Shown here one piece after another: positions 1 through 5,573 of a stretch of DNA of 5,573 nt. A program made the position numbers and the translations under genes. Under the pieces are notes generated by a model that was not told the origin of the DNA, searched no databases, and was given only the letters and a program-made list of their open reading frames with translations. Source of the DNA: Bacteroidales bacterium. Lineage in GTDB: Bacteria; Bacteroidota; Bacteroidia; Bacteroidales; WCHB1-69. The DNA is taken from contig JAISRU010000294.1 of the NCBI GenBank assembly GCA_031273515.1, positions 1-5,573 of the forward strand. The letters run 5' to 3'. Position 1 is the stretch's first letter. Every line of letters begins with the position of its first letter.

Positions 1-2
1 AA

Positions 3-34
3 TTTTCAATTCTCAATTAGATTGTGTACCTTTG
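3..34 (+). promoter_or_regulatory. Bacteroidetes-type promoter of the rbfA operon
   Basis: TACCTTTG at 27-34 matches the Bacteroidetes -7 consensus TAnnTTTG. Exactly 19 bp upstream, at 3-7, lies TTTTC, one base away from a TTTTG-like -33 box. Transcription would start near 39-42 and leave a leader of about 80 nt before the rbfA ATG. The leader contains AGGAG at about 47-51, but no start codon lies at a useful distance from it. The position directly upstream of a four-gene overlapping cluster fits an operon promoter. The call rests on the consensus and spacing only. Confidence 0.6.
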
Positions 35-119
35 CAGGAAGTCAGAAAGGAGACGATTCGGTTTGTAATTGTTTGTTTTTGCGACGAAAAAAATTTACAG
101 AAAGAATAATATCAGGATA

Positions 120-458
120 ATGGAGACAACAAGACAACAAAAAGTAGCTCGTTTGTTGCAAAAGGAACTGGCTACAATATTGCAATCGGAAGGAAAACAC
201 ATGCTTGGTTCGACTTTGGTGACCCTCACGCAAGTACAGGTTTCCAAAGACTTTTCTTTTGCCCGTATCTATCTGAGCATATTTACAACAGAAGATAAAG
301 ATCAAGTAATCAACACCCTCGAAACAAATAAAAAAGAGTTTCGATTTAAACTCGGACAACGTGTAAAAAATCAATTACGCATAGTCCCTGAATTGGTCTT
401 TGTTCGCGACGACACTTTGGACTACATCGAAAATATAGATAATCTGCTCAAAAAGTGA
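120..458 (+). CDS. rbfA: Ribosome-binding factor A (30S maturation factor)
   Basis: RbfA is a small KH-fold (type II) cytoplasmic protein that binds the pre-30S subunit near the 5' part of 16S rRNA. It is needed for late 30S maturation and cold adaptation. The 112-residue product has the family layout: an N-terminal helix (METTRQQKVARLLQKELA), the central strand with VSKDFSFARIYLS at about 41-53, and the C-terminal KLGQRVKNQLRIVPELVFVRDDT segment followed by a short helix. It is somewhat shorter than the 133-residue E. coli protein, as is usual in this phylum. An in-frame TTG at 69 would add 17 residues, but these do not look like RbfA, and the helix beginning METTRQQK fits the family start. 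The stop codon overlaps the GTG of the next gene by 4 nt (GTGA), so it is the first gene of a coupled operon. Confidence 0.93.
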   Translation: METTRQQKVARLLQKELATILQSEGKHMLGSTLVTLTQVQVSKDFSFARIYLSIFTTEDKDQVINTLETNKKEFRFKLGQRVKNQLRIVPELVFVRDDTLDYIENIDNLLKK

Positions 459-1678
459 ATGTAAGTTTGTTTATCGCAAAACGGTATCTGTTTGCAAAGA
501 AATCGCACAATATTATCAATATCATTTCCGTCGTTTCTTTTGCCGGCGTCAGCATTGCAACAGCGACGCTCTTTATTGTGCTGTCGGTCTTCAACGGATT
601 ACAGCATTTTGTGGAACAATCTTTTAACGCTTTCAGTCCGGATATAGAAATCACCCCAAAACATGGAAAAATAATTCCCCAGAATGCTATCGACATACAA
701 CAGATCAAGTCTTTGGACAACGTGGAATATCTCTCCGGAGTATTGTCCGACGTGGCTGTTTTTGCCTGCGAAGATCAACAGTTTATCGCAAAAATCAAAG
801 GCGTGTCCCCCGATTACTACCGATTGAACCGTCTGGATACCATCGTGAATTATGGTCGCTTTTTATTGGAAGATCATGGGTTTTCATTTGCCGTTCTGGG
901 AGCAGGAGTAGCCGCTCATCTGAATTGTCCCATCTCAAGCTCGCCAAGCAATACCCTGAAAATTTATTATCCAGACAGAAATAAAAAACTTTCAGCTGCC
1001 GTTTCCGTCAACGCTTTGAATTATCAGACGATAACGCCTGTGGGCGTCTTCAATTCTCACACGGTATACGACGTCGAATTTGTTTTTGTTCCTTTGTCTT
1101 TTGCACGCAGTCTGTTGGGATATGAAACGGGCTATACCTCGTTGGAAATTCGCTGTAAACCAACAGCAAAAGTATCGGAACTACAAGATGAAATCCGACA
1201 AATAACAGGCAACGACTTCTACGTAAAAAATTCCTATCAGCAGGAAGAAGAACTTTTCAAAGTAATGCAGTCGGAAAAATGGATAACGTATGCTATTTTA
1301 TCGTTCATTTTGCTGATTGCCTCGTTCAACATGGTGGGCATGATCGCCATTTTGATATTGGAAAAAAGAACTTCGGTCGCTATCCTGTACAGCATGGGAA
1401 GTACAATCAAATTAGTCCGACGTATTTTTATTTACGAAGGAATACTGATTTCAGCCTTAGGAACACTAACCGGACTTGCATTGGGATTTGTCTTTTGTAT
1501 CCTCCAAATCTGCTTCGGATTTATCCATTTTGGAGAAGGTTCTTATATTCTCACCGCATATCCCGTCGAAATGCAATGGAACGACGTCCTGCTTATTCCG
1601 CTTGTCGTATTATTGATAACGCTTCCTTCGGCTTATTTGCTGGCTAAAAAAATCTATCCGAAACTAACGCTGCAATGA
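455..1678 (+). CDS. LolC/LolE-family ABC transporter permease (FtsX/MacB-like)
   Basis: This 407-residue inner-membrane permease has the layout of LolC/LolE proteins, which extract lipoproteins from the inner membrane for delivery to the outer membrane with the ATPase LolD. Transmembrane segment 1 spans about residues 20-48 (IINIISVVSFAGVSIATATL and onward). A large periplasmic MacB-type domain follows to about 270. Three C-terminal segments lie at about 276-302, 330-358 and 376-396. The cytoplasmic EKRTSVAILYSMG stretch after segment 2 is the coupling region typical of FtsX-like permeases. Translation starts at a GTG that overlaps the rbfA stop by 4 nt, and no Shine-Dalgarno site is visible, so coupling is likely. 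No LolD ATPase gene is in the window, so the partner must be encoded elsewhere. LolC and LolE cannot be told apart here; a MacB-like role is less likely but possible. Confidence 0.85.
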   Translation: MNVSLFIAKRYLFAKKSHNIINIISVVSFAGVSIATATLFIVLSVFNGLQHFVEQSFNAFSPDIEITPKHGKIIPQNAIDIQQIKSLDNVEYLSGVLSDVAVFACEDQQFIAKIKGVSPDYYRLNRLDTIVNYGRFLLEDHGFSFAVLGAGVAAHLNCPISSSPSNTLKIYYPDRNKKLSAAVSVNALNYQTITPVGVFNSHTVYDVEFVFVPLSFARSLLGYETGYTSLEIRCKPTAKVSELQDEIRQITGNDFYVKNSYQQEEELFKVMQSEKWITYAILSFILLIASFNMVGMIAILILEKRTSVAILYSMGSTIKLVRRIFIYEGILISALGTLTGLALGFVFCILQICFGFIHFGEGSYILTAYPVEMQWNDVLLIPLVVLLITLPSAYLLAKKIYPKLTLQ

Positions 1679-2760
1679 AACAAATCTGTTCCCGTTATAC
1701 ATCAAAAAGAATGAAAAACAGGATGAACAAATTCCGTATCCGTTTATTTTCGAAGCATTATTTTCACTGTTCGATTATTGCCTGTCTGCTGTTTTTGTCG
1801 ACAGGATGTTCGTTTGTCGAAAAACAAATACATCTGGAAGGATTTACGCAGGGAACGTATTACAGTATCCGGTATTACGATCCGCAAAACAGAAATCTGC
1901 AGGAAGCTATCGACAGTCTGCTCAACGACTTCGACAATACGGCTTCCGTCTACAATGACAGCTCGGTGATATCGCGCATCAACCGAAACGAAGACAATGT
2001 ATGCCTGACCGACGATTTTATCCGTTTATATCTTCTGTCTGAACAGATTGGCAAACAGACCCACGGAGCTTTCGACATAACGGTGGGATCATTGGTGAAT
2101 GCGTGGGGCTTCGGCAGAGAGCAGCGTCAGACAATGAGCAAAGAAAAAATCGACAGTCTGCTCACATGCGTCGGATTTGGCAAAACGTCTTTGGATCAGG
2201 GAAAAATAATCAAGGAATTGCCATGTATTCAGTTAAATTTCAACGCCATTGCACAGGGATATACGGTCGATAAAATAGCTTCTTTCTTCGATACGTTGTC
2301 CATTGCTGATTATCTGGTAGACATAGGCGGAGAAGTGATCGCCAAAGGAAACAAAAACGGACAACCATGGATGGTCGGAATCGAACATCCTTCAAAAGAA
2401 AAAGAACAGGAACGACAGATTATTTTGCGTGTTCCTTTGGAAAACAAATCATTGGTAACGTCGGGCAATTACAGAAAATACTACGAAGAAAACGGCGTCA
2501 GATACGGACATACGTTGTCGCCGCAGACGGGTTATCCGGTCGAACATGCTTTGCTCAGCGTAACGGTACTGCATCCGAGCGCCGCTTTTGCCGACGCTTA
2601 CGCCACCGCATTCATGGTTATGGGAATGGAGGCTTCCCTCGACTTTATCGCTGAACATCAGGACGTCGAAGCCTTTTTTATTTACCAAAAACAGGACAGT
2701 ATCCATACCCGTTCCACAGATGGATTTGTCCGTTTGCTAAATCAACAGGCATGTTTTTAA
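1675..2760 (+). CDS. apbE: FAD:protein FMN transferase, ApbE family lipoprotein
   Basis: ApbE enzymes use FAD and Mg2+ to attach FMN covalently to a threonine of periplasmic or membrane flavoproteins, such as NqrB/NqrC and RnfD/RnfG. Family blocks are all present: GTYYSIRYY near the start, GAFDITVGSLVNAWGFG (131-147), AQGYTVD (193-199), VDIGGEVIAKG, TSGNYRKYY (from 262), GHTLSPQTGYP with H279, and the metal-site DAYAT with D307 and T311. The N-terminus is a lipoprotein signal ending in a lipobox LSTGC with Cys45. Residues after the Cys (SFVEK) show no acidic surface-export motif. The first ATG overlaps the upstream stop by 4 nt (ATGA), which favours it, but it gives a long basic n-region. Internal ATGs at 1711 and 1723 would give a more usual signal peptide; from 1723 the lipidated Cys becomes residue 29. 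No Nqr or Rnf genes are nearby, so its substrate is encoded elsewhere. Confidence 0.92.
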   Translation: MKQICSRYTSKRMKNRMNKFRIRLFSKHYFHCSIIACLLFLSTGCSFVEKQIHLEGFTQGTYYSIRYYDPQNRNLQEAIDSLLNDFDNTASVYNDSSVISRINRNEDNVCLTDDFIRLYLLSEQIGKQTHGAFDITVGSLVNAWGFGREQRQTMSKEKIDSLLTCVGFGKTSLDQGKIIKELPCIQLNFNAIAQGYTVDKIASFFDTLSIADYLVDIGGEVIAKGNKNGQPWMVGIEHPSKEKEQERQIILRVPLENKSLVTSGNYRKYYEENGVRYGHTLSPQTGYPVEHALLSVTVLHPSAAFADAYATAFMVMGMEASLDFIAEHQDVEAFFIYQKQDSIHTRSTDGFVRLLNQQACF

Positions 2761-3833
2761 GCGAGATACAATTGGTCAATTTCAAAAATTACAGTGATAA
2801 GAGTTGTCGATTTTCGTCGGGCATCAACTGCATTGTCGGACTGAACGGCACAGGCAAAACCAATTTGCTCGACGCCATCCATTATCTTTCCATGACCAAA
2901 GGCTATTTTAATCATGCCGACAGATTAAGTATTCGTCATGGGGAAGATTTTTTTGCCGTTCACGGACATTTTTCACAGGAAGAAATTGAAGGAATGACCA
3001 AAGTCAGTTGCATCCAGCAGCAGGATAAACGCAAGATAGTCAAGCTGAACCAGAAGGAATACGAGCGATTGTCCGAGCATATCGGACGTTTTCCTTCTGT
3101 AATCATCTCTCCTTACGATACCGACTATATCAACGGTACTTCGGACGTTCGCAGACGGTATTTCGACAGCGCTATTTCTCAGTTCGATAAACTGTATCTC
3201 GACAATCTGATCCGATACAATAAGATTGTCGCTCAGCGGAATGCTTTGTTGAAACTCTTTAACGAAAAACAATCTTTTCGACAACAGGAACTTCTTCCAT
3301 GGAACGACAAAATGGTTCATTACGGCAGACAGATCTTCCAAACCCGCAAACAGTTTTTGGACGGATTTTTACCTGTTTTCAATCAACTGTTTGCCGTTGT
3401 TTCTCCCGACGAGCAGATTTCTATCGATTACAGGTCGCAACTCATGGAAGACGATTTTGAAACTTTATTATCAGTCACACAGCAAAAAGATTATCTTGCG
3501 CAGTATTCGACGGTGGGAGTTCATAAAGACGATTTTTTATTTACGATGAATAATTATTCCGTCAAGCGATTTTGTTCTCAGGGACAGCAAAAGTCATTTT
3601 TGATTGTTTTAAAGTTGGCTCAGTTTGAATACATTAAACAGCTCAAGGGAGAAAAACCTTTGCTTTTGCTCGACGATGTTTTTGATAAATTGGATGAAAA
3701 TCGGGTGAAGCAGTTAATCGAATTGGTTACTTCTTCCGAATACGGACAGGTTTTCATCACCGACACGCACAAAGAACGTACCTTGAAATTGTTTGAAAAC
3801 AAACAGGTTGAAGTCAATCTGATTGAACTCTGA
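2751..3833 (+). CDS. recF: DNA replication/repair protein RecF
   Basis: RecF is an SMC-like ABC ATPase that, with RecO and RecR, loads RecA at single-strand gaps and stalled forks. The 360-residue product has the usual length and all nucleotide-binding elements: Walker A GLNGTGKTN (30-38), the ABC signature SQGQQKS (276-282) and Walker B LLLLDDVFDKLD with the Asp pair at 308-309. The start MFLSEIQLVNFKNY is the typical RecF N-terminus. The ATG overlaps the end of apbE by 10 nt, in a different frame, so recF probably depends on transcription and translation of the upstream genes. It is not next to dnaA, dnaN or gyrB, its usual neighbours in many other phyla. The gene ends 103 nt before the convergent rsgA gene. 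Confidence 0.95.
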   Translation: MFLSEIQLVNFKNYSDKSCRFSSGINCIVGLNGTGKTNLLDAIHYLSMTKGYFNHADRLSIRHGEDFFAVHGHFSQEEIEGMTKVSCIQQQDKRKIVKLNQKEYERLSEHIGRFPSVIISPYDTDYINGTSDVRRRYFDSAISQFDKLYLDNLIRYNKIVAQRNALLKLFNEKQSFRQQELLPWNDKMVHYGRQIFQTRKQFLDGFLPVFNQLFAVVSPDEQISIDYRSQLMEDDFETLLSVTQQKDYLAQYSTVGVHKDDFLFTMNNYSVKRFCSQGQQKSFLIVLKLAQFEYIKQLKGEKPLLLLDDVFDKLDENRVKQLIELVTSSEYGQVFITDTHKERTLKLFENKQVEVNLIEL

Positions 3834-3887
3834 CAAGAAAGTCCTGAGTTACTTTTTAGCGCACCCTGACTGTTTTACGATCTTCCC

Positions 3888-3936
3888 AAAGCGCTTTCGG
3901 ATTGTTCCGAATTGTGTTCGGATTGTTCCGAAAACG
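3888..3936. terminator. Possible bidirectional terminator between recF and rsgA
   Basis: Two transcription units converge here and need to stop. The palindrome AAAGCGCTTT (3888-3897) and the two TTCGGA/TCCGAA hairpins could form RNA stems on either strand. The second hairpin can be extended past a G/A mismatch by T3915-A3934, G3914-C3935 and a wobble at 3913/3936. No strong U tract follows on either strand, so classical intrinsic termination is not well supported. Location and symmetry are the main arguments. Confidence 0.35.
3896..3932. repeat. Tandem pair of 16-bp palindromes between convergent genes
   Basis: TTCGGATTGTTCCGAA occurs exactly twice, at 3896-3911 and 3917-3932, with a period of 21 bp. 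Each copy is an inverted repeat (TTCGGA and TCCGAA, loop TTGT). The inner arms, TCCGAA at 3906-3911 and TTCGGA at 3917-3922, can also pair across a 5-nt loop. The two whole copies could fold on each other as a 12-bp stem with a 4x4 internal loop. A degenerate third unit one period upstream (3875-3890, 10 of 16 matches) is possible. The repeat is non-coding and lies in the short recF-rsgA gap. Confidence 0.85.
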
Positions 3937-4890
3937 TCAACTTAGCATCCAATCTTTTAGATCGGCGTCTTCGTTGTTGATAATTCCCAGATAGTTTTGA
4001 TAACGGGAAAGAGCAATCTCCCCTGCGTCCAAAGCCTGCTTGACGGCACAGTGAGGTTCGTGTGTATGGGTACAGTTTCGGAATCGACAGGCGGACAAAA
4101 GTCTGAGCATTTCGGGAAAATAATGAGATATTTCTTCTTTTGTATAATGTATCAGTCCAAATTCTTTCATTCCGGGGGTATCGATAATAAATCCACCGAA
4201 GGGCAATTCGAACATTTCGGCAAAAGTTGTGGTATGTTTTCCTTTGTTGTTGTATTGGGAAACGGAAGCGGTTTTGAGCGCAAAGTCAGGATTTAAAGCA
4301 TTGATAATGCTCGATTTTCCTGCGCCCGATTGTCCGCCAAAAAGGGAAATGTTGTTCTGCATTAGCTTTTTGAGCTGTTCAAGTCCCTGCGAGGTTACTA
4401 CAGAGGTCGAAACACATTGATATCCAATGTCGGAATAGAGCGATTGGAGTTGTTTTTCCTGTTTTTGTATCTCAGGAGTATATATATCCGTTTTATGAAA
4501 GACCAAGACAGTATTTATCCGAAACGATTCTGCCGACACCAGAAAACGATCGATAAACCCAAGAGGCGTCTGAGGTTCGACAAGATTGATAATCAAAAAG
4601 ACACGATCGATATTGGCGGCTATTATGTGTGAAATTTTAGAGAGATTGACCGATTTTCTGTCGATATAATTTTTTCGTTTGTGGATAGAAGTAATAATGC
4701 CGTAGTCATCGTTGTCATTTTTTGAAAAGGAAACGACGTCGCCAGTAGCGATAGGATTTGTTGTTTTGAATTTTGCGAGTCGGAATTTTCCCTGTAATCG
4801 GCAGACTAATATTTGTCCGTTGAGTTTATCCCGGACAAGATAGGAACTTCCTGTGGATTTCATCACAAGACCTTCTTCCTGTTTACACAT
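3937..4890 (-). CDS. rsgA: Small ribosomal subunit biogenesis GTPase RsgA (YjeQ/EngC)
   Basis: RsgA is a circularly permuted GTPase that checks late 30S assembly and promotes release of RbfA. Numbered from the ATG at 4890 (317 residues), it has an N-terminal OB fold (about 1-85). The permuted G motifs follow in the expected order: G4 HKTD (132-135), P-loop GQSGAGKSS (186-194), switch GKHTTT (217-222) and G3 DTPGM (237-241). A C-terminal zinc knuckle has C268, C273, H275 and C281 in the CX4CXHX5C pattern. Homologues begin their first strand with a G-hydrophobic motif matching GLVMKSTGS, so a start upstream of the internal ATG at 4863 is preferred, even though AGGAAGAAGG sits just before 4863. 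ATG 4896 is equally possible. G4 has His in place of Asn; B. subtilis RsgA also lacks this Asn. The gene follows tRNA-Lys with no visible terminator between them. Confidence 0.93.
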   Translation of the reverse strand: MCKQEEGLVMKSTGSSYLVRDKLNGQILVCRLQGKFRLAKFKTTNPIATGDVVSFSKNDNDDYGIITSIHKRKNYIDRKSVNLSKISHIIAANIDRVFLIINLVEPQTPLGFIDRFLVSAESFRINTVLVFHKTDIYTPEIQKQEKQLQSLYSDIGYQCVSTSVVTSQGLEQLKKLMQNNISLFGGQSGAGKSSIINALNPDFALKTASVSQYNNKGKHTTTFAEMFELPFGGFIIDTPGMKEFGLIHYTKEEISHYFPEMLRLLSACRFRNCTHTHEPHCAVKQALDAGEIALSRYQNYLGIINNEDADLKDWMLS

Positions 4891-4925
4891 AGACATTTTC
4901 TGTAAGGAAATTATTTCAAAAGTAG

Positions 4926-4998
4926 TGTCCTCGCAGGGGCTCGAACCCTGGACCCATTGATTAAGAGTCAATTGCTCTACCAGCTGAGCTACGAAGAC
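4926..4998 (-). tRNA. tRNA-Lys (anticodon CTT)
   Basis: The 73-nt cloverleaf is complete. The acceptor arm pairs GTCTTCG with CGAGGAC (one G-U). The D stem is GCTC/GAGC with loop AGCTGGTA. The anticodon stem is ATTGA/TCAAT around loop CTCTTAA, the variable loop is GGGTC, and the T stem is CAGGG/CCCTG around TTCGAGC. The discriminator is A. The anticodon CTT (genomic 4963-4965) reads the Lys codon AAG. The 3' CCA is not encoded (CTA follows) and must be added by the CCA-adding enzyme. A promoter lies only about 8 nt upstream of the 5' end. Confidence 0.97.
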
Positions 4999-5006
4999 AA
5001 ATCGTG

Positions 5007-5036
5007 CAAAGATACAACTTTTTTTGTTATAAACAA
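5007..5036 (-). promoter_or_regulatory. Bacteroidetes-type promoter of tRNA-Lys and probably rsgA
   Basis: Read on the minus strand, TTG (5036-5034), an exact 19-bp spacer and TATCTTTG (5014-5007) give a full match to the Bacteroidetes -33/-7 consensus TTG-N19-TAnnTTTG. Transcription should begin within a few bases of the mature tRNA 5' end at 4998, giving an unusually short leader for RNase P to remove. Because no terminator is seen after the tRNA, the same promoter probably serves rsgA. Confidence 0.8.
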
Positions 5037-5157
5037 CAATGATAATTGAACAGTTAATTCTTTTTTTGAGATAATGAGATTTGGGACATGGGGTAACTCA
5101 TTGGCTACTGTGGTTGTTTTGTTTAGGAACGTGAAATAAATAATGTATCATGGTTTT

Positions 5158-5187
5158 GATGCCAAAGGCATCGTATGTTTATAGAAA
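5158..5187 (+). repeat. Hairpin with conserved-looking tail, probable dispersed intergenic repeat
   Basis: GATGCC, AAA, GGCATC at 5158-5172 forms a perfect 6-bp stem with a 3-nt loop. The tail TATGTTTATAGAAA follows at 5174-5187. A short stem of variable sequence followed by a TNTTTRTAGAAA-like tail resembles a repeat I recall from intergenic regions of Bacteroidetes genomes, but I cannot verify that here. It lies between the divergent tRNA-Lys/rsgA unit and grpE, and no T tract marks it as a terminator. Confidence 0.5.
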
Positions 5188-5215
5188 TTAGAATCACAGT
5201 GCAAGACAAAAAGAC

Positions 5216-5253
5216 TGCCATTTTGACGTATTTCGGGTTTGGCAAGTTATTTG
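5216..5253 (+). promoter_or_regulatory. Possible grpE promoter and inverted TGCCA/TGGCA site
   Basis: TTTTG (5221-5225) followed after 20 bp by GTTATTTG (5246-5253) partly fits the Bacteroidetes promoter; the TTTG half of the -7 box matches and the leading TA does not. An inverted pair, TGCCA at 5216-5220 and TGGCA at 5240-5244, brackets the spacer and could be a regulator site for this heat-shock gene. No CIRCE element is present. Low confidence. Confidence 0.33.
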
Positions 5254-5286
5254 GATATAGAAAGCGAAACTATAACGTAAAAGAAT

Positions 5287-5573
5287 ATGGATAAACAAAG
5301 AGAAAATATAGAAAACGAAGAGATACAGGATTGTAACATGGAAAACGACAATACGTTGCCCAACGAGGAACTGTCTGAAGCGGTTGAACCGGAAAATAAA
5401 GAAGATAAAGATCAAAAGAAAAGCGGTCTGTTCGGTAAGAAAGATAAAAAATCAAAACAATCGACTTCGGTTGATCTTCCCGAAGAAGAACTAAATCGTT
5501 TGCAAACCGAAAATGCAGAACTGCAGGATAAATTTCTGCGTCTGTATTCGGAATTTGACAATTATCGCAAACG
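5287..5573 (+). CDS. grpE: Nucleotide exchange factor GrpE (5' part, runs off the window)
   Basis: GrpE is the co-chaperone that releases ADP from DnaK and so drives substrate cycling in the cytoplasm. The visible 95 residues start with a long charged, probably disordered segment (about 1-60, rich in Glu, Asp, Asn and Lys, including KKSGLFGKKDKKSKQ). They then enter the coiled-coil helix of the family, with the diagnostic LQDKFLRLYSEFDNYRKR at the very end of the window. About half of a usual GrpE is present; the dimerisation bundle and the beta domain lie beyond the edge. ATG 5287 is the first start after an in-frame TAA at 5278. A second in-frame ATG at 5338 would trim 17 charged residues. 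In Bacteroidetes dnaJ commonly follows, but this cannot be seen here. Confidence 0.92.
   Translation, partial: MDKQRENIENEEIQDCNMENDNTLPNEELSEAVEPENKEDKDQKKSGLFGKKDKKSKQSTSVDLPEEELNRLQTENAELQDKFLRLYSEFDNYRK

Noticed and set aside
69..119. TTG-initiated N-terminal extension of rbfA
   Set aside because: The extra 17 residues do not fit RbfA, no ribosome-binding site is suitably placed, and ATG 120 begins the conserved helix.
42..374. 110-residue open frame on the minus strand over rbfA
   Set aside because: It is antisense to a clear rbfA gene, has Cys/Phe-rich shadow composition and no recognisable family.
1909..2164. 16-bp exact direct repeat ATCGACAGTCTGCTCA at 1909-1924 and 2149-2164 inside apbE
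   Set aside because: Both copies are in frame and encode IDSLL with the same codons; this is best explained by codon preference in two similar helices.
3875..3932. Short CRISPR-like tandem repeats
   Set aside because: The units are 16 bp with a 5-bp gap, too short for repeats with spacers, and no cas genes are present.
4417..4632. 71-residue plus-strand open frame within rsgA
   Set aside because: It is antisense to the conserved GTPase coding sequence and has no recognised motif.
4897..4971. Extension of the rsgA frame into the tRNA gene (MTLNQWVQGSSPCEDT...)
   Set aside because: These codons are the complement of the tRNA-Lys anticodon and T arms and do not resemble RsgA.
5073..5102. Inverted repeat AATGAG / CTCATT with an 18-bp gap in the tRNA-grpE intergenic region
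   Set aside because: Six-bp arms with a long gap in AT-rich DNA are expected by chance; there is no supporting T tract or promoter alignment.
5194..5455. Two minus-strand open frames over the grpE start
   Set aside because: They are complements of the lysine/glutamate-rich GrpE N-terminus, giving phenylalanine-rich shadow peptides.

Overview
The window looks like ordinary chromosome from a member of the Bacteroidetes (probably order Bacteroidales). Two promoters fit the phylum's own consensus, a -33 TTG-like box, a 19-bp spacer and a TAnnTTTG -7 box. Shine-Dalgarno sites are weak or absent, the tRNA gene does not encode CCA, and the RsgA, ApbE and GrpE sequences resemble Bacteroidetes versions. 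No CRISPR array, insertion sequence, phage gene or toxin-antitoxin pair is visible.

Left part (about 1-3833, + strand): one promoter is followed by four tightly overlapping genes. They encode the 30S maturation factor RbfA, a LolC/LolE-type lipoprotein-export permease, an ApbE-type FAD:protein FMN transferase that is itself a lipoprotein, and the recombination-repair ATPase RecF. The junctions overlap by 4, 4 and 10 nt, so translational coupling is likely although the functions are unrelated.

Middle (3834-3936): a short gap between convergent genes holds a tandem 16-bp palindrome and a neighbouring 10-bp palindrome, possibly a bidirectional terminator.

Right part, - strand (3937-5036): a promoter fires into a tRNA-Lys(CTT) gene. 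With no visible terminator in between, transcription probably continues into rsgA, the GTPase that checks late 30S assembly and is known to release RbfA. The two ends of the gene cluster therefore encode functionally linked 30S assembly factors.

Right end, + strand (5037-5573): a 250-bp intergenic stretch carries a perfect hairpin with a TATGTTTATAGAAA tail, which looks like a dispersed Bacteroidetes intergenic repeat, and a possible grpE promoter with an inverted TGCCA/TGGCA pair. The 5' part of grpE, the DnaK nucleotide-exchange factor, then runs off the window.

I found no clearly new biological system. The items most worth a second look are the two intergenic palindromic repeats, the tRNA-rsgA transcription unit and the coupled operon.
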